DNA from: Virgibacillus_F flavescens
GTDB lineage: Bacteria; Bacillota; Bacilli; Bacillales; Amphibacillaceae
Direction: 5' to 3'
Assembly (NCBI RefSeq): GCF_050574275.1
Contig: NZ_CP192260.1
Location: forward strand, 186,001-250,000
DNA length: 64,000 bases
Part shown: in pieces, positions 16,905 through 26,901 of the stretch
Numbering within the stretch: position 1 is the stretch's first letter
Layout: the number at the start of each line of letters is the position of its first letter
Notes under the pieces: generated by a model
What the model was told of the DNA's origin: nothing
Databases searched by the model: none
The model's input: the letters and a program-made list of their open reading frames with translations, nothing else
Translations under genes and position numbers: made by a program

Positions 16905-18908
16905 TTAATTACCTAAAACTTCTCTAAGCTGCTGTTCGCTCCATATTTCAATTCCAAGTTCCTGTGCTTTATCAAGCTTGGACCCAGCATCTTCCCCTGC
17001 AATAAGATAATCTGTTTTCTTGCTGACGCTTCCTGTAACTGATCCGCCCATTTGTTCGACAGCAGCTTTGGCTTCTGAGCGGGTGAACGATTGCATCTTG
17101 CCGGTCAGCACTACTGTCTTCCCGGAAAAGACGGTATCCTGCGCTACTTCCTGCTTCTTAGGACCTTTATATTCCATGTTTACATGAAGTTCATTTAATT
17201 CCCTTAACAAATCAATAACTTCTTCTTCTGAAAAATAATGCGCAATCGAGTCAGCCATTTTTTCGCCTATCTCATCAATACTGATAAGCTCCTCATAGGA
17301 TGCCTGCTGCAGCTTTTCCATCGATTCAAAATTCATTGCCAATGTCTTTGCAGCTTTTGAACCAACGAAACGAATGCCAAATCCAAACAGTAGTTTTTCA
17401 AGCGAATTATGTTTGGAATCTTCAATCGCCTGAAGAAGATTATCTACTGACTTTTCACCCATCCGCTCAAGATTCAGTAAGTCCTCACGCTTTAATCGGT
17501 ACAGATCGGCAATCGTATGAATCAGTTTTTCCTGGAATAACTGTATAATTACCTTTTCACCTAATCCATCAATATTCATTGCGTTACGCGATACAAAATG
17601 AATTAATCCTTCCTTTAATTGTGCTGGACAATTTGGATTAATGCAACGTAATGCTACTTCTTCTTCCAACCGGACAAGCTCACTTTCGCATGCTGGACAG
17701 TTCTCCGGCATTTTAAAATCTTTTTCCTTACCCGTACGTTTTTCTTCTATTACACGAACCACTTCAGGGATGATATCGCCTGCTTTTTTAATAACAACCG
17801 TATCGCCTAGCTTGATATCTTTTGCCCGGATCAAATCTTCATTATGTAGAGAAGCACGCTTTACTGTAGTACCTGCTACTTTTACCGGTTCGAGAATTGC
17901 TGTTGGTGTGATGACGCCAGTACGACCAACACTTAATTCGATATCGTGCAAGGTTGTTACCACTTCTTCTGCAGGAAACTTATAAGCAATCGCCCACCGT
18001 GGGCTTTTCGCTGTGAAACCAAGCTCTTCTTGCTGATCAAGATTGTCTACTTTAATAACAATTCCATCTATTTCATAGCTAAGATTCGGGCGTGCTTCTT
18101 CCCAATACGTTACATAATCGATAACTTCTTCGATAGTTTCACACTTTTTCCATTCAGGGTTCGTTTTAAAACCAAGCTTGTTCATATATTCCAGCCGTTC
18201 ACTGTGTGAAGCAAGGGAAGTTGCTCTCCACTCCCCCACCCCATATAGAAAGACATCAAGGTTTCGCTTTGCAGCTATTTTCGGGTCCAATTGACGCAGT
18301 GAGCCGGCAGCAGCATTTCTCGGATTAGCAAACGGCTCTTCTTCCGTTTCTTCGCGTTTTTTATTTAATGCCAAAAAAGATCTGTGCGGCATAAATGCTT
18401 CCCCACGAACTTCAATTAATTCTTTTTCTTTTATCGTCATTGGAATACTTTTAATTGTTCTTAGATTACTCGTAATATCCTCACCAGTAGTACCATCTCC
18501 ACGTGTTGCACCTCGTACGAACTTCCCGTTTTCATAAGTTAATGAAACTGCCAAGCCATCAATTTTCAATTCACAGACGAAGCTCAGCTTTGTATCTGTG
18601 CCACTCGCGGCACGTCGTTCGAAGTCACGAAGGTCGTCTGCATTAAACGCATTTCCAAGACTGAGCATTGGAACAGTATGCTGTATTTTTTTGAACCCTT
18701 CCGACGGCTCTCCACCGACGCGCTGCGTTGGCGACTCCGGTGCTACGAGGTCCGGAAACTCCCCTTCGAGATCTCGAAGCTCCTGCATTTTCTGATCGTA
18801 TTCAGCGTCAGGAACACTTGGTTTGTCTAAAACATGATATTCATAGTTATACTGGTTTAGCAAATCGCTTAATGAAGCGATTTTTTCTTGTGCCTGCTGT
18901 TTATTCAT
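16905..18908 (-). CDS. ligA: NAD-dependent DNA ligase
   Basis: The 667-aa enzyme seals nicks in replication and repair using NAD. Motifs in order: AMP-accepting lysine in CELKIDGLAVSL (near 115), the OB-fold region, a zinc finger (CPACESELVRL, CINPNCPAQ), helix-hairpin-helix repeats (about 450-580) and a C-terminal BRCT domain (about 590-667, GKTVVLTGKM). The ATG at 18908 is chosen because the GTG at 18920 overlaps the ribosome binding site AGGAGG, and the resulting length matches B. subtilis LigA (668). It follows pcrA closely. Confidence 0.95.
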   Translation of the reverse strand: MNKQQAQEKIASLSDLLNQYNYEYHVLDKPSVPDAEYDQKMQELRDLEGEFPDLVAPESPTQRVGGEPSEGFKKIQHTVPMLSLGNAFNADDLRDFERRAASGTDTKLSFVCELKIDGLAVSLTYENGKFVRGATRGDGTTGEDITSNLRTIKSIPMTIKEKELIEVRGEAFMPHRSFLALNKKREETEEEPFANPRNAAAGSLRQLDPKIAAKRNLDVFLYGVGEWRATSLASHSERLEYMNKLGFKTNPEWKKCETIEEVIDYVTYWEEARPNLSYEIDGIVIKVDNLDQQEELGFTAKSPRWAIAYKFPAEEVVTTLHDIELSVGRTGVITPTAILEPVKVAGTTVKRASLHNEDLIRAKDIKLGDTVVIKKAGDIIPEVVRVIEEKRTGKEKDFKMPENCPACESELVRLEEEVALRCINPNCPAQLKEGLIHFVSRNAMNIDGLGEKVIIQLFQEKLIHTIADLYRLKREDLLNLERMGEKSVDNLLQAIEDSKHNSLEKLLFGFGIRFVGSKAAKTLAMNFESMEKLQQASYEELISIDEIGEKMADSIAHYFSEEEVIDLLRELNELHVNMEYKGPKKQEVAQDTVFSGKTVVLTGKMQSFTRSEAKAAVEQMGGSVTGSVSKKTDYLIAGEDAGSKLDKAQELGIEIWSEQQLREVLGN

Positions 18909-18923
18909 TTTGCGTGGCACCTC

Positions 18924-21143
18924 CTATTGTTTCGTAATTGGAGCAAATTTTGCTAATACCCGCTTAATACCAGTTGGTGCCGGAAAGGCAATATCAAGCT
19001 CCATTGCTTCGCCCGTGCCTTGGACCCTAACAACAGTACCAACGCCCCATTTATTATGGGATGCTTTATCGCCTGTCATCCAAGATTCATTTTCAGCGCC
19101 AGATGTTGTTTGCATTTTCTGTGCTTTACGTTTAATTGGGGAAGGTGTTTCCTGCATAGACTTGCGCCCGCCAAACATAGATGCACGTGCTTCCTGCATT
19201 CCTTCGATCAGTTCTTCAGGTATCTCACTAATAAATCGACTAATTGGATTCATATTCGTTCTTCCAAAAAGCGTTCGCATTTTCGCATGTGTTAGGTAAA
19301 GCTCTTTTTCCGCTCGAGTAATTCCGACATAAGCAAGCCTGCGTTCCTCTTCCATTTCATCTTCGTCAAACATAGAACGACTATGCGGAAATACATTTTC
19401 TTCAAGACCAATTAGGAAAACGACTGGAAATTCCAGTCCTTTAGCTGCGTGCAGTGTCATAAGTGTAATTTTTTCATCAGTTATCTCTTCATCATCTTCT
19501 ACCTTGTCAATATCAGCAATCAAAGCCAGGTCCGTCAAAAATGTCACGAGTGTTTTATCGTCCTCGCTTGTTTCTTCAAAGTCCTGGGTAACCGTCATAA
19601 ACTCTTCAAGGTTTTCAAGTCGGCTTTGAGATTCGATTGTATTTTCTCTTTTTAAGGACTCTTCATAGCCTGTCCGCTTTAATACAGCTTCAACCATATC
19701 TGTAGCTGTCAGAAATTCCTGCTGCTGTGAAAGTGAACCGATTAATTGACCAAATTCCGAGAGAGCCTGAGCAGCTTTTTTTGAAACTCCAACAAAATCT
19801 ATCTCTTTCACCGTTTCAAAGAAAGAAATCCCATGTTCAGCTGCGTGAGCACGCATACGGTCTACAGAAGTTTTTCCAATTCCACGTTTTGGAACATTTA
19901 CTACTCGTTCAAAGCTCAAGTCATCATGCGGATTCGTGATTAAGCGGAGGTAAGAAACCATATCCTTGATTTCTTTTCGCTCATAGAACTTAGTTCCTCC
20001 CACCATCTGATACGGTATTGTCGATTTCATAAGTGTATCCTCAATTGCACGTGACTGCGCATTTGTACGATAAAGAATCGCAATATCTTTTGGAGAGTAT
20101 CCATGTTCGCGTGTCAATTCCTGTATTTTATCTGTTACAAAGAACGCTTCTTCGTGCTCCGTACCACCTTGGAAATAGTTAATATTCTTTCCATCATCAT
20201 TTTCTGTCCAGAGGTTCTTCGGTTTACGTCCAGTGTTGTTACCAATTACTTTATTGGCAGCAGATAGAATCGCTTTTGTTGAACGATAATTCTGTTCCAG
20301 GAATACCGATTTGGCTGCCGGATAGTCCTTTTCAAACGTTAAGATGTTTGTGATATCCGCGCCACGCCAACCGTAAATCGACTGGTCTGAATCACCGACG
20401 ACACAAATATTTTGAAAGCGGGATGCAAGCTGTTTTACCAGAAAGTATTGTGCATGGTTTGTATCCTGATACTCATCAACGTGAATGTATTGAAATCTGC
20501 GCTGATAATTTTCCAGAACTTCAGGGACCCTTTTGAACAAGTGGATCGTTTGCATGATTAAATCATCAAAATCGAGGGATTGATTTTTCTGAAGTGTTTT
20601 TTGATATTCGATATAAACTTGAGCGATTTGGCGATCGAAAAAATTCCCGACATTTTTGTTGTATTCTTCAGGTGTAATCAATTCATTCTTAGCATTACTG
20701 ATCGCCCCAAGAATTGCTCTTGGCTCGAATTTTTTCGGATCAATATTGAGGTTCTTTAAAATTTGTTTAATTACGGAAAGCTGATCTGCACTGTCCAAAA
20801 TAGTAAAATTACGATTATATCCAATCCGGTCAATGTCACGGCGCAGGATACGTACACACATGGAGTGAAAGGTGGATACCCAGATTTGTTCGCTTTCAGG
20901 TCCGACCAGTTTACGCACGCGTGCCTTCATTTCGCGTGCAGCTTTATTCGTAAAGGTGATAGCCAGAATACTTCTCGGCGATACTTCTTTTTCACTAAGC
21001 AGATAGGCGATGCGATGTGTTAATACACGTGTTTTTCCGCTTCCTGCCCCAGCCATTATCAATAATGCTCCATCTGTCTGTTTTACAGCCTCTTGTTGCT
21101 CTTTATTCAGTCCTTTTAGCAAGTCGTCCATAGTCTGACTCAC
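18924..21143 (-). CDS. pcrA: ATP-dependent DNA helicase PcrA
   Basis: The 739-aa UvrD/Rep-family 3'-5' helicase acts in repair, rolling-circle plasmid replication and removal of RecA and RNA polymerase. Motifs: Walker A AGAGSGKTRVL (near 33), FTNKAAREM, DEYQDTN (motif II), GDSDQSIYGWRGAD (motif III), EQNYRST (motif IV), LMTLHAAKGLEFPVVF (motif V) and AYVGITRAEKELYL (motif VI). The C-terminal KxxHxxWGxGxV element binds RNA polymerase in this family. The start is GTG at 21143 or ATG at 21131; both are possible. It is 12 nt after pcrB. Confidence 0.96.
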   Translation of the reverse strand: MSQTMDDLLKGLNKEQQEAVKQTDGALLIMAGAGSGKTRVLTHRIAYLLSEKEVSPRSILAITFTNKAAREMKARVRKLVGPESEQIWVSTFHSMCVRILRRDIDRIGYNRNFTILDSADQLSVIKQILKNLNIDPKKFEPRAILGAISNAKNELITPEEYNKNVGNFFDRQIAQVYIEYQKTLQKNQSLDFDDLIMQTIHLFKRVPEVLENYQRRFQYIHVDEYQDTNHAQYFLVKQLASRFQNICVVGDSDQSIYGWRGADITNILTFEKDYPAAKSVFLEQNYRSTKAILSAANKVIGNNTGRKPKNLWTENDDGKNINYFQGGTEHEEAFFVTDKIQELTREHGYSPKDIAILYRTNAQSRAIEDTLMKSTIPYQMVGGTKFYERKEIKDMVSYLRLITNPHDDLSFERVVNVPKRGIGKTSVDRMRAHAAEHGISFFETVKEIDFVGVSKKAAQALSEFGQLIGSLSQQQEFLTATDMVEAVLKRTGYEESLKRENTIESQSRLENLEEFMTVTQDFEETSEDDKTLVTFLTDLALIADIDKVEDDEEITDEKITLMTLHAAKGLEFPVVFLIGLEENVFPHSRSMFDEDEMEEERRLAYVGITRAEKELYLTHAKMRTLFGRTNMNPISRFISEIPEELIEGMQEARASMFGGRKSMQETPSPIKRKAQKMQTTSGAENESWMTGDKASHNKWGVGTVVRVQGTGEAMELDIAFPAPTGIKRVLAKFAPITKQ

Positions 21144-21155
21144 AACAACACCACC

Positions 21156-21851
21156 TTAATCTTTCAATTTATTTGCTGCCTTTACGGTTTTCAATGCTTT
21201 TTTTAAGTCCGTATAAATACAATTCCCAACCACAATAACGTCGGCGCGCTGCTTCATTTCCTCTGCCTGAAAATTGTTTTCAATCCCGCCACCATAGAAC
21301 AGTACTGTATCCTTTAACTGTTCTCTTACCTTCTCTACAAGGGCCGGGTCGCCGTACGTTCCACTGTATTCCATATAAAAAATCGGTAAATGAAAAACGT
21401 GCTCAGCCATATACGCGTAGGCTGCCACATCCGCATCATCAGGTAATTGACTGTTCGTTTGGGTAAATGCCTTTGCATCCTTATTCAAAATACAATAACC
21501 TTCAACGAAAATTTCATCCCAGTCCATAATATCTTTGTATTGTTTGATCGCCTGATGCTGGATATCCATCATCCATTTTTTATCGCGACTGTTCATCACC
21601 ATTGGAATAAAATAGTGATCAAATCCTGGTGTGATAGCTTCCAGATTGGAAATCTCCAAAATACATGGTACGGAATGACGGCGAATGCGCGATAATAAGT
21701 CTAACACACCATCCAATGTCACATCATCTGTACCACCAACAATTACTGCGTCAGTCCCGGATTCACAGATCTTATCAAGATCCTCCTCCGAAATTTCCTT
21801 TGCCGGGTCAAGCTTAAATATATGGTTAAATTTTTTAAAATAGTTTTGCAA
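21156..21851 (-). CDS. pcrB: Heptaprenylglyceryl phosphate synthase
   Basis: The 231-aa TIM-barrel enzyme joins heptaprenyl diphosphate to sn-glycerol 1-phosphate, an archaeal-type ether lipid reaction that is found in Bacillaceae. Evidence: phosphate-binding loops (AVIVGGTDDV near 35, FYGGGIENNFQAEEM near 185), the YMEYSGTYGD segment and the standard length of about 230. It is first in the pcrB-pcrA-ligA-camS run. Confidence 0.92.
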   Translation of the reverse strand: MQNYFKKFNHIFKLDPAKEISEEDLDKICESGTDAVIVGGTDDVTLDGVLDLLSRIRRHSVPCILEISNLEAITPGFDHYFIPMVMNSRDKKWMMDIQHQAIKQYKDIMDWDEIFVEGYCILNKDAKAFTQTNSQLPDDADVAAYAYMAEHVFHLPIFYMEYSGTYGDPALVEKVREQLKDTVLFYGGGIENNFQAEEMKQRADVIVVGNCIYTDLKKALKTVKAANKLKD

Positions 21852-22000
21852 GATAAAAATCCTCCATCATAATATTCCATTGTTTTATTATAGCAAAAAA
21901 CCGTGAATGAATTTAGGATAAAGGCTAACTTTTTGAGGAAAAAATGTGTGGTTTGCGGTATGGCGGTTTAAAGGAGAACTTACGGATATGCTTTTAGCGT

Positions 22001-22041
22001 ATTATATCATGAGCACCACAGCTGAATTTTCAGCTGTGGCA
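22001..22041 (-). promoter_or_regulatory. Palindrome and extended -10 ahead of pcrB
   Basis: A perfect CCACAGCTGA/TCAGCTGTGG hairpin (about 22016-22041) follows yerC. Just downstream on the minus strand is TGATATAAT (22009-22001), an extended -10 without a good -35. The hairpin has no minus-strand T-run, so it may be a weak terminator or an operator. Confidence 0.4.
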
Positions 22042-22048
22042 TTCATTT

Positions 22049-22348
22049 TTATGCTTGGTTGTCGTCAAGTCGATCGAGCACTAATTTATATCCATCGCTG
22101 CCATAATTAATGCAGCGTCTCACTCTTGAGATCGTTGCAGTTGAAGCGTTTGTTTCTTTTTCAATCAGGTTATATGTGAGTCCTTCAGAAAGCATTTTCG
22201 CGACCTGAAGCCGTTGTGCTATCGAATGAATTTCGCTCATGGTGGCAATATCATCAAAAAACTGATAGCATTCTTCACGATTATTTAAGGAAAGAATAGC
22301 ATCAAATAATTGATCTAGTTGTTTCCCTCGCAATTTATCGATTTGCAA
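22049..22348 (-). CDS. yerC: YerC/YecD family TrpR-like DNA-binding protein
   Basis: The 99-aa protein has the Trp-repressor fold pattern, with a helix-turn-helix near 60-85 (SEGLTYNLIEKETNASTATI followed by SRVRR). The family is conserved in Firmicutes. Its targets are not known to me. It lies 15 nt after yerB, in the B. subtilis yerA-yerB-yerC order. Confidence 0.88.
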   Translation of the reverse strand: MQIDKLRGKQLDQLFDAILSLNNREECYQFFDDIATMSEIHSIAQRLQVAKMLSEGLTYNLIEKETNASTATISRVRRCINYGSDGYKLVLDRLDDNQA

Positions 22349-22363
22349 TTTATATCCCCCGCT

Positions 22364-23413
22364 TTATTTCGTAACATTTATCGGTGTATTTAATGGAACA
22401 ACATTAATCCAGGTTTTCCCCGGAACAAATCCAACCGGTTCACCATCTTTGAATGGAATAATTCTTCCATCCTGATTCTTCCATTTGACCTTCATGATCT
22501 TCCCTTTTTGGATTAGATAACCGTCACCGCCAGATGTAATATCAACTTCCCTGCGGCCGGCACTGTCGATTACTTCGTGTTCGGTTTCTACGATGAAAAT
22601 ATTATCCAGCTTAATCGCTTCACCCGAATTTAGTTCTACCGTTTTTTCTCTATCACTTGATCGTGTATATTTTTCCGATTTCGCATCATAGTTGTATTCT
22701 ACTATCTCCATTGGTTGATCAGAATAAACAATTTCGACATGTGATGCACCATCTCCGGTTATGGATTCCGTCCCACTTTTGTCCAAAAACGGCAGTGGCT
22801 TCGTATTGTTCGTTACGGAATACCCTTTTGAACTTGCTACATCATAAATCGCATCAACCTGAACATACGAGTTATGCGGTGCCTTTCGAAAGCTTTCCCG
22901 CTTAAACAGGTTTCCGTCATTATCATATAACGAACCATTTAAGTGTTCGATGCCACGTTCCTGAATCATTTTATTAACAAAAGTCGCTGCCCCATGATAA
23001 ACGTACAAAGCATTATAGCCTTTAGCCAGTTCAAAATAATACTCTCTGGCACTCCGGACCGGTCCAATCACTTCTGGTAATTCACTTTGAAAGACAGCTA
23101 AAAACCTAGTGATTTGTCCTTCTGCGAGTATTTCAAAAACGATATCAGCTTTTGATAAACCTGACTGAGGACGCGCTTTAGTATGATTGTTGACCATAAC
23201 CCCTATCGCACGATTTTCTACTTTCCCTTTTGATTCAAGCCCTGTTAAAGGATAAACGTTTTCGGCTGTATTTTCCTTAACATCCGGCGAACCGGACTTT
23301 TCTTCTACAGCACTTTCTTTCTCTCCATTATTGGTAACGTTGTTTTCCTCTTTTGAGCACCCAATAAGTAAAACAGCAATCGTTATAATTAGAAAGAAAA
23401 ATGTCTTTTTCAT
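22364..23413 (-). CDS. yerB: DUF3048 family lipoprotein YerB
   Basis: The 349-aa lipoprotein has a signal peptide with lipobox VLLIGC (cysteine near 19), a low-complexity Asn/Glu/Lys linker and two DUF3048 regions. Examples are IGVMVNNHTKARPQSGL (near 70), ADIVFEILAEGQITRFLAVF and, in the C-terminal half, YLIQKGKIMKVKWKNQDG. It is anchored outside the membrane. The function is unknown; B. subtilis YerB is annotated only by family. Confidence 0.88.
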   Translation of the reverse strand: MKKTFFFLIITIAVLLIGCSKEENNVTNNGEKESAVEEKSGSPDVKENTAENVYPLTGLESKGKVENRAIGVMVNNHTKARPQSGLSKADIVFEILAEGQITRFLAVFQSELPEVIGPVRSAREYYFELAKGYNALYVYHGAATFVNKMIQERGIEHLNGSLYDNDGNLFKRESFRKAPHNSYVQVDAIYDVASSKGYSVTNNTKPLPFLDKSGTESITGDGASHVEIVYSDQPMEIVEYNYDAKSEKYTRSSDREKTVELNSGEAIKLDNIFIVETEHEVIDSAGRREVDITSGGDGYLIQKGKIMKVKWKNQDGRIIPFKDGEPVGFVPGKTWINVVPLNTPINVTK

Positions 23414-23443
23414 TTGTTTTCACCCTTTTAGATTTAGTTTATA

Positions 23444-25186
23444 CTAACGCATGATCGCTGGGAAGAGCACTTCTTTTTTCTTCACATCAATTATTCCACG
23501 CTGGGTGATTCGAATAAACGGAAGATGTGTAGCAGATAAAAATAGAATGGAGTAGACAGGATCACCATAAAGGTAACCAAATTCTTTTAATATGTGTTTC
23601 AACTCTTTTTCTTGCGCAATTAAATCCTCCATTTTTCCATCATGCATGATTCCTCCTAAGGTCAGGGGAAGTTCAAAGATAATCTCTCCTTCATGCGCCA
23701 CCACAATTCCACCGCCAAGCTCCTGAAGTCTGCTCGACGCTATAAGTATATCCTTTTTGCTTTTTCCAATATAGACAATATCCCCTGTAGTAGAATAAGA
23801 GCTTGCAATTGCCCCTAATTTTTTAGTAAACCCACGAATCGTTGTATTTACCCGCCATTTTCCATTTCTATCAACGAACAACAGGAATGCATCATTGTTT
23901 CTTTCTGGCAGACGCTCAATCGTTACATCTGTTCCAATTGCATATGGCTTCATGATGACATCGTTCATCAGATCAAGTCCAATTGGAATGGAGAATTGCA
24001 GGTCATTCTCGGTTAACGCCCAATCAAATTCTACCGGGCCAACTCCATGTTTTTTCCAATTCAGTTTAAAAGGAAGGCTTTCTACCTTCTGTTCTTTCTT
24101 TATCCATTCTCCACTTGCCAGTACACTGGCAGGATCGGGGTTCTCTTTATCTTCCAATATATTAATATGTGCAACTTTACCAGGTGCAATGCTTCCTAGT
24201 TCATTTTCAAACCCGAAATGTTTCGCCGCATTAAAGCTCGCCATACTATACGCGTCTTCTACCGGCACGCCTTTTTCAATTGCAATTTTGATGCAAACAT
24301 TCATTAATCCATTTTCGTAGAATGCTGGCGTGGAGCCGTCTGTATTCATTGTTAAGCTATCATATGAATGAATTCCTTCAGCCACCAATCCTTCAAGGAT
24401 CTGCGGCAAATCAGGTCGAATAGATGAGTAACGCAACCCTACATGGTAGCCAAGGCGCAGTCTGGTCATTGCTTCTTCTGCCGTCATCGATTCATGATCA
24501 GAAGTTACACCAAGCAGCCTCATTTTATTTAATGTCCTCTCAGATGCCCCCGGCAAGTGACCTTCAATTGGTTTACCTAAACGATTTGCCTCCTGCATCC
24601 AGTAAAGAAGCCGGTCATCCCCTCTCATCAGGTTCGGCCAGGCGGTTAGCTCGCCACCTTGAACAACAGATTTGTTATCCAGCCAGGATAATATGGTTTC
24701 GCTGTTAAATATGGCGTCTTCCTTCTGCAGCGCAGTTTGCGAATCAAAACGTGCCCACCAGAACATCGAAATAGGCATTTTGTCGAATTGTTTAATTAAA
24801 GAAAACGCTTTCTTTCTACTCAAGAGAAACATCCACATTAAGTTATCATTTACTAAAGTAGTTGTACCAAATTTGGCTGCGTGTCTAGCAAGTTCTTCTG
24901 GGTTATACAATTGAAATGGGTGAGCATGTGGTTCAATATATCCCGGAACTATATACTTCCCTTCGCAGTCAAGCTGTTCCACACCATGCATTTGATCTGG
25001 TATATGATCTCCCACATAAACAATTCGATCATTTAATATCCATATATTCGCTTTCAGCCATTGTTTTGTATACACATTCAAGTAGATTCCATTTGTTAAC
25101 ACTTTTGTTGGCGCAACGCTGCCATCAATGACCGCAACATGTTCCCGTAATTCACGGTTTCGCCAACGATACCCACTATCCACCAT
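23444..25186 (-). CDS. yerA: Adenine deaminase-like amidohydrolase YerA
   Basis: The 580-aa amidohydrolase has metal-binding histidines in YIEPHAHPFQ (near 95), a TIM-barrel core and the adenine-deaminase C-terminal domain (about 420-580, GGGIVVAHEGEIIFELPLTL). Start at 25186: GGAGAG lies 7 nt upstream, and the length equals that of B. subtilis YerA. Adenine deamination to hypoxanthine would suit a gene just behind the purine operon, but YerA is a divergent branch and its true substrate is not certain. Confidence 0.8.
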   Translation of the reverse strand: MVDSGYRWRNRELREHVAVIDGSVAPTKVLTNGIYLNVYTKQWLKANIWILNDRIVYVGDHIPDQMHGVEQLDCEGKYIVPGYIEPHAHPFQLYNPEELARHAAKFGTTTLVNDNLMWMFLLSRKKAFSLIKQFDKMPISMFWWARFDSQTALQKEDAIFNSETILSWLDNKSVVQGGELTAWPNLMRGDDRLLYWMQEANRLGKPIEGHLPGASERTLNKMRLLGVTSDHESMTAEEAMTRLRLGYHVGLRYSSIRPDLPQILEGLVAEGIHSYDSLTMNTDGSTPAFYENGLMNVCIKIAIEKGVPVEDAYSMASFNAAKHFGFENELGSIAPGKVAHINILEDKENPDPASVLASGEWIKKEQKVESLPFKLNWKKHGVGPVEFDWALTENDLQFSIPIGLDLMNDVIMKPYAIGTDVTIERLPERNNDAFLLFVDRNGKWRVNTTIRGFTKKLGAIASSYSTTGDIVYIGKSKKDILIASSRLQELGGGIVVAHEGEIIFELPLTLGGIMHDGKMEDLIAQEKELKHILKEFGYLYGDPVYSILFLSATHLPFIRITQRGIIDVKKKEVLFPAIMR

Positions 25187-25271
25187 AGAACAACTCTCCA
25201 ATTTTATATTTTCTTTATCGTATCATATTTTACACTTTCACACACTAACGTTTTGGCGCGCGAAAGCAAAA

Positions 25272-25316
25272 GGAAATAAATGGGGAAGGTACCAGGTACC
25301 TCCCCCATTTATTTCC
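25272..25316 (-). terminator. Terminator of the purine operon
   Basis: A very long near-perfect palindrome: GGAAATAAATGGGG pairs with CCCCATTTATTTCC, and GGTACC/GGTACC forms the tip. It is followed by TTTTGCTTT on the minus strand, 4 nt after the purD stop. The GGTACC tip resembles REP-like elements seen in Bacillaceae. Confidence 0.8.
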
Positions 25317-25319
25317 AAT

Positions 25320-26570
25320 TTATGTTGTTTGGCCGATGTCGGTTCGATAGAAGAATTCTTCTGTTTTATCTGTTTTGTTTAATGTTTGATAGACACTGTT
25401 TACCGCTTGCCCGATGGTAGCTTTTTTTGCTCCAACAAGTAGAACACGACCGCCATCTGACACTAATTCGTCAGCGTGCTTTTTCGTACCAGCGTGGACA
25501 ATGTACGCATCTTCAACCGGGTCAATTGCCGGTATGCGAATTCCTTTTTCATACGAGCCTGGATAGCCATTTGATGCGAGCACTACACCTATCGCTGCAC
25601 TGTTTTCCCATGTTAATTGTGGGTTTTTCCCATCTAAAACATCCAGGAACACCTGCAATAGATCATTTTCCAACAGTGGTAGAACGACTTGCGTCTCCGG
25701 GTCACCAAAGCGTGTATTGAATTCAATTACTTTTGGACCATTTTCTGTTTGCATCAGTCCAGCATATAGAATTCCGGTAAAAGGACGCCCCTCTGCCATC
25801 ATGCCATCTGCTGTCTTTTGCAGTACTTCGCGCGTTGTATATTCCACGATATCAGAAGTAACGTCGGCAACTGGTGCATATGCTCCCATACCACCAGTGT
25901 TTGGCCCCTCGTCATCGTCAAATGCTCGTTTGTGATCGCGTGCCGGTAACATTGGATAAACATTTCCTTCTTTAACAAATGCCATCAACGAAAACTCTTT
26001 ACCTACTAAGCACTCCTCGATTACGATGGTTTCTCCCGCAGCAGCAAATGCTTTATCTACTAGCATGGAGTCCACGGCATCAAGTGCTGTTTCCACGGTT
26101 TCTGCGACAACAACGCCTTTTCCTGCAGCAAGGCCGTCCGCTTTAATTACAATAGGCGCTCCGGTACTTCGAATATGATTTTTAGCAGCTTCCGCATCCG
26201 TAAATGTTGCGTATCCTGCCGTTGGAATATCATATTTTTGCATGAATTCCTTCGCAAAGCTTTTACTGCCTTCTAATAGTGCCGCTTCCTTTGTTGGGGC
26301 AAAAACGCGAAGTCCTTCAGCTTCAAACTGATCTGCAATACCATCAAGTAATGGGTTCTCCGGTCCAACTATTGTTAGTTCAATTTGATTCGTTTTAGCA
26401 AAATCAATTAACTTTTCTGTTTCTGTCTCGTTTATATCAATACAAGTAGCCTGCTGAGCAATTCCGCCATTTCCTGGTGCAGCATAAATACCGCTCACAC
26501 GATCACTTTCAGCTAGTTTCATAATAATACTGTGTTCCCGTCCGCCTTTTCCGATAACTAGTACATTCAT
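25320..26570 (-). CDS. purD: Phosphoribosylamine-glycine ligase
   Basis: The 416-aa ATP-grasp enzyme makes GAR from phosphoribosylamine, glycine and ATP (step 2 of purine synthesis). Motifs: the N-terminal GKGGREHSI, AGNGGIA, ADGLAAGKGVVVA and RFGDPETQVVLP. Last gene of the pur operon, separated from purH by 331 nt of 21-bp repeats. An AAAGGAG ribosome binding site precedes the ATG. Confidence 0.96.
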   Translation of the reverse strand: MNVLVIGKGGREHSIIMKLAESDRVSGIYAAPGNGGIAQQATCIDINETETEKLIDFAKTNQIELTIVGPENPLLDGIADQFEAEGLRVFAPTKEAALLEGSKSFAKEFMQKYDIPTAGYATFTDAEAAKNHIRSTGAPIVIKADGLAAGKGVVVAETVETALDAVDSMLVDKAFAAAGETIVIEECLVGKEFSLMAFVKEGNVYPMLPARDHKRAFDDDEGPNTGGMGAYAPVADVTSDIVEYTTREVLQKTADGMMAEGRPFTGILYAGLMQTENGPKVIEFNTRFGDPETQVVLPLLENDLLQVFLDVLDGKNPQLTWENSAAIGVVLASNGYPGSYEKGIRIPAIDPVEDAYIVHAGTKKHADELVSDGGRVLLVGAKKATIGQAVNSVYQTLNKTDKTEEFFYRTDIGQTT

Positions 26571-26617
26571 AGGAGAACTCCTTTCAGTTAAGCTTTGTTC
26601 GTGGTTGCTGTGTTGTG

Positions 26618-26880
26618 GTGCGCGCGAAAATTGTGGTTGGGTGCGCGATAATCCTGGATCGGTGCGCGACTTTCGTGATCGGGTGCGCGATAATCACAGG
26701 TCGGCGCGCGACTTTCGTGATGTGGTGCGCGATAATCACAGGTCGGTGCGCGACTTTCGTGATGTGGTGCGCGATAATCACAGGTCGGTGCGCGACTTTC
26801 GTGATGTGGTGCGCGATAATCACAGGTCGGTGCGCGACTTTCGTGATGTGGTGCGCGATAATCCTGATTTTCTGTGCGAA
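26618..26880. repeat. Tandem 21-bp repeat array between purH and purD
   Basis: About twelve 21-bp units begin with GTGCGCGA. Two unit types alternate, one with ATAATCACAGGTCG and the other with CTTTCGTGATGTG, giving a 42-bp higher-order repeat. Each 42-bp unit can fold: ATCAC pairs with GTGAT and GTCG with CGAC. Because 21 is a multiple of three and the units lack stops, several frames stay open (for example 26588-26899 minus, with DYRAPHHESRAP repeats). They lack ribosome binding sites and are not called as genes. Confidence 0.9.
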
Positions 26881-26901
26881 TACCGATAAACACCATCAAT
26901 T

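Noticed and set aside
26618..26880. CRISPR array
   Set aside because: Units are contiguous 21-bp repeats without unique spacers, and no cas genes are present.
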